The position numbers and the translations under genes were made by a program. The notes beneath the pieces are model-generated. The model worked only from the letters and a program-made list of their open reading frames with translations, was not told the origin of the DNA and did no database searches. A stretch of 64,000 nt of DNA from Avena insularis (taxonomy: Eukaryota > Streptophyta > Magnoliopsida > Poales > Poaceae). Positions 61,451 to 64,000 of this stretch are shown one piece after another (position 1 is the stretch's first letter; the number at the start of each line of letters is the position of its first letter). The DNA is taken from NCBI GenBank assembly GCA_023614405.1, contig CM042689.1, forward strand, positions 329,878,305-329,942,304. Direction: 5' to 3'.

Positions 61451-64000
61451 TGTAACATCCCAAAAATATTGAACTTGGATCATCAAACTCTAATCATCAA
61501 AATTAGGGTTAACAAAAACATTTCCAATTAAAAATATTAAAGCATTCATATGTGTATGCATTACAATTTGGATTCTTTTGAATTGCCTTGGTTCGTGTTT
61601 CTTTGCTTGTAAAATGATTCTTATGTGAAATAAACATCATATAAACAATCCCCAAACTTTTCCTAAAGACAAACAAATCAAAACAAACAATTTAAGTGAA
61701 TGGTCACTTTGGCCAAATTAAGTTCCATGCCTACTTTGGCTATCTCTAACTTTCAGAACTTAACAGAAACTTGTATGGATCTTTGCACCCCTTGATATTA
61801 CTCATAACAAGGTACCAAGGCCCACTTTGTGATCATCCAAAAACATTTAAATGCTTAGTTTAAATGACAGTTTAAAATTGAATCTATTTCATATGGGAAG
61901 ATCCCACTATTTCAAAAACCACTCAAACAAGCTCAATTTTCAAAACCCAAGCATCCACAGAATCCTCAACACATGCCTAGCACACCCACCAAAAATCTTT
62001 TCAAAATTCAAAACTCAAGTTCTTGCGGCCATTTCATCAAACACTCGGAGACAACAAATCAAACTGGTCAAACTTCACTGTTTTGAGCAGTAATTTGGAT
62101 AAGCATTGTTCACCATTGATCACCCTTGTCTCCCCCAGTGCCAACCAGTGCCTTGACCACCCCTATCCCTAACCTTTGCACCATGCCATGCCAAACCGAA
62201 GGAAACCTTGCCAGCCGACCATGGCTAGCTAGCCAGAGCAAGCACCAAGCCTAAACAACATGTCTAGGACACAGGCCACCGTCCATCGCCACCCCCTGTC
62301 CAGCGCTTGAGAAATGCTAGCCACTGGACCACACACCCAAGCCATGCCAAGCCCCTCTGCGAGCATGCTGAGAGCGCGCCAGTGCACCACCCTCGACACA
62401 CGCCCATAGACCGCGCGCCGCCCTCGCCGCGTGCACGCGTGATCACCACCGCCCCAGCAACCCCGCAGACATCCCCGTTCGCCGCCCCATGCCTCACAGC
62501 CACCGCTCGCCGTAGAAGATGCCGCCTCTGACGCGCAGAGCACCGCACGTTCCCGACCGTTTGCCACCGTCCCTACACGCGCAATAAAGCTCTAGAGCAT
62601 CGCCGGGAAACCACCCGTTGAACGCCAACCTCAGCCATGCCTCTAGCTGCCCGTAGCCGTGTCGCCACTGTCGCATGCCCATCCCGTTCGGTCTCGCCGT
62701 TGAGCCTATAAAAGGAGGCCACCCCAAGCCATTTGAAGCACACCATCCCACTCCCCTCACCTCACTGATCATTCCACCCCTTTCTGGAGCAAGGCGAGCA
62801 GCGCATCGCCGGAATTTTGCCGGAGCTCGCCGCTGCAGAGGAGAAGAGGAGCCGTTGATTTCGTCCGCCGCCGGAGCTGCCGCGACCACCCCTGAGTTCG
62901 TTGTCGTCGACTTTGTCGTTTGCCCGCCTCGCCGTCATCACTGGAGCCCCGGTATGCCCCCTATGCACCCCCACCGAGCCGCTAGGGTTCGAGCTCGCCG
63001 GTGACCTGCTCATCATCGACGATGACCCTCAGCCGTTGATCTCGCTTCTAATCCAACGCACCACATCGCCTGCATCAGCTTCACGCTTAAAGAGCCACGA
63101 CCAGAGACCCCTGTCATTGCGCGCCAAGGCCATGGAGTGAAACTGGACCGGACCATTAAACCTTCCCGCGCAGCCCACTCGTTTGAATTTAGCTTTTTCT
63201 ATTTTAATTCAAACTCAGTTTTGTACCTAGTTTCAAAAATCAACCCAGCTCGCTTCAGTGAACCAAATTTCATAAAACCAATTTTGTTAGAAAGATATTG
63301 AAATGCTTAATCCAAGCCCGTTGGATTCAAATCAGTTGGATATATAGATCAACCTTGGTAAAAATAACAAGGCAGAAGCTTTTCTGTATTCAAACATTTT
63401 TCAAATTTAAACCATAATAGCTTTTGAGTTGATTCCAACTCTCAAAAATCACATTTGATCATACCTTTCAGAATATATAAAATATATGGGTTTACTTACA
63501 GAAATAATGTCCAAGTAATAAAAGAATGCCACATAGGCATTTCTAGTCACTTATTTTATTTAAAATAAAAAGGTTAAACCTTATTAAATTGTGACACCAC
63601 TTTAAATCACATTCCCATGTACTGAAACATGTGGTGATGACATGTGTCAACATGATCCCATGTTTGAGTTGGAGAATATTAAATCTTAAGTAGTTTTCAA
63701 TGAGTAGAAATTACTTTTCTAAAAAGAAATAAATAAGACAAATGCTTTAATCTTGTAATGTTAGTGATGATGTTAGATCATCTATAGTAACCTTTTAAGT
63801 GATGATTGAAATTAGTTAAGTATTGTTTGGTGATTGTGTACCTCGTATTTATTCATAGACGCTAGTACCGACCAAGGATACGAGGAGGAAGGAGGATACT
63901 ACGAAGAAGAAGCCGAGGAGAACTTCAACCACTGCTCTGCACAAGGCAAGCCTAATACTACTAGTTGATTGAGCAAGCTAACACTTGCAAGATACCTTAC
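61451..64000 (+). mobile_element. Start of a long LTR element beginning TGTAACATCCC, cut by the window end
   Basis: TGTAACATCCC at 61451 breaks the Gypsy-3 3' UTR. The layout resembles the 3.94-kb solo LTR at 41513-45452 read on its minus strand: AT-rich start, GC-rich block (about 62110-63180) with a CCTATAAAAG promoter (62705-62714) and AT-rich remainder. A purine-rich stretch follows at 63870-63940 (GAGGAGGAAGGAGG, GAAGAAGAAGCCGAGG). No gag or pol is seen. Small ORFs in the GC-rich block look fortuitous. End and target duplication lie outside. Confidence 0.6.
62705..62714 (+). promoter_or_regulatory. TATA box in the TGTAACATCCC element
   Basis: CCTATAAAAG followed by a C-rich leader, the likely LTR promoter. 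Confidence 0.55.

Noticed and set aside
62229..63016. ORFs on both strands in the GC-rich block of the 61451 element
   Set aside because: Same reason: mutually overlapping, compositionally biased, no domain, and next to an LTR-type TATA box.
1..64000. CRISPR arrays, bacterial-style operons or host protein-coding genes
   Set aside because: No evenly spaced short repeats with unique spacers, and all sizeable coding regions belong to retroelements of a plant genome.

Overview
The window is repeat-filled DNA from a large grass genome. I see no host protein-coding gene. The element types point to a Pooideae grass, most like Triticeae (wheat/barley) or a close tribe such as oat. They are Angela/BARE-type Copia elements whose LTRs begin TGTTGGAGATATGCCC, a Sabrina/WHAM-like pair of Gypsy elements, a Cassandra TRIM carrying 5S RNA, and a grass tRNA-derived SINE. 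These assignments are pattern recognition, not a database search, and the species cannot be fixed from sequence alone.

Layout. (1) 1-10580: 3' end of a plus-strand Tat-like Gypsy (Gypsy-1), split by a complete minus-strand Copia (Copia-1, 73-8997, TSD CCACC). (2) 10581-15606: a small host island with a SINE (10633-10920) and a non-autonomous Helitron candidate (11189-14991). (3) 15607-28301: a near-complete minus-strand Tat-like Gypsy (Gypsy-2). It has two gag-like regions, PR-RT-RH-INT, and a long spliced antisense gene (16738-20321) between pol and the 3' LTR. (4) 28524-61450: a degraded plus-strand Gypsy (Gypsy-3, WHAM-like). It is broken by a solo LTR (28604-30136, TSD GTTAC), by Copia-2 (32517-45571, TSD ATTAT), and by a minus-strand gag-protease-only Gypsy (Gypsy-4, 45886-57921). 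Copia-2 itself hosts a Cassandra TRIM (38419-39171, TSD CTCGC) and a 3.94-kb solo LTR (41513-45452, TSD CACAT). Gypsy-4 hosts Copia-3 (51526-56869). (5) 61451-64000: the start of another long LTR beginning TGTAACATCCC.

Target-site duplications, shared LTR ends, PBS and PPT sites make the nesting order readable: Gypsy-1, Gypsy-2 and Gypsy-3 form the base layer, Copia-1, Copia-2 and Gypsy-4 the second layer, and Cassandra, the solo LTRs and Copia-3 the top. Almost every coding region carries frameshifts, nonsense codons or deletions, so nothing here looks able to move on its own.

Functionally the LTR elements encode GAG, aspartic protease, integrase, reverse transcriptase and RNase H for copy-and-paste transposition. 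The more unusual parts are the antisense Transposase_28-type spliced gene with a polypurine-tract-like tandem array in one intron, the accessory 3' ORF of Gypsy-3, the paired autonomous and gag-only Gypsy elements sharing a 3' UTR block, the embedded 5S-like promoters of Cassandra, and two LTR pairs with perfectly identical tracts next to diverged sequence. None of these amounts to a clearly new system. The antisense gene with its intronic array is the best candidate for further work.
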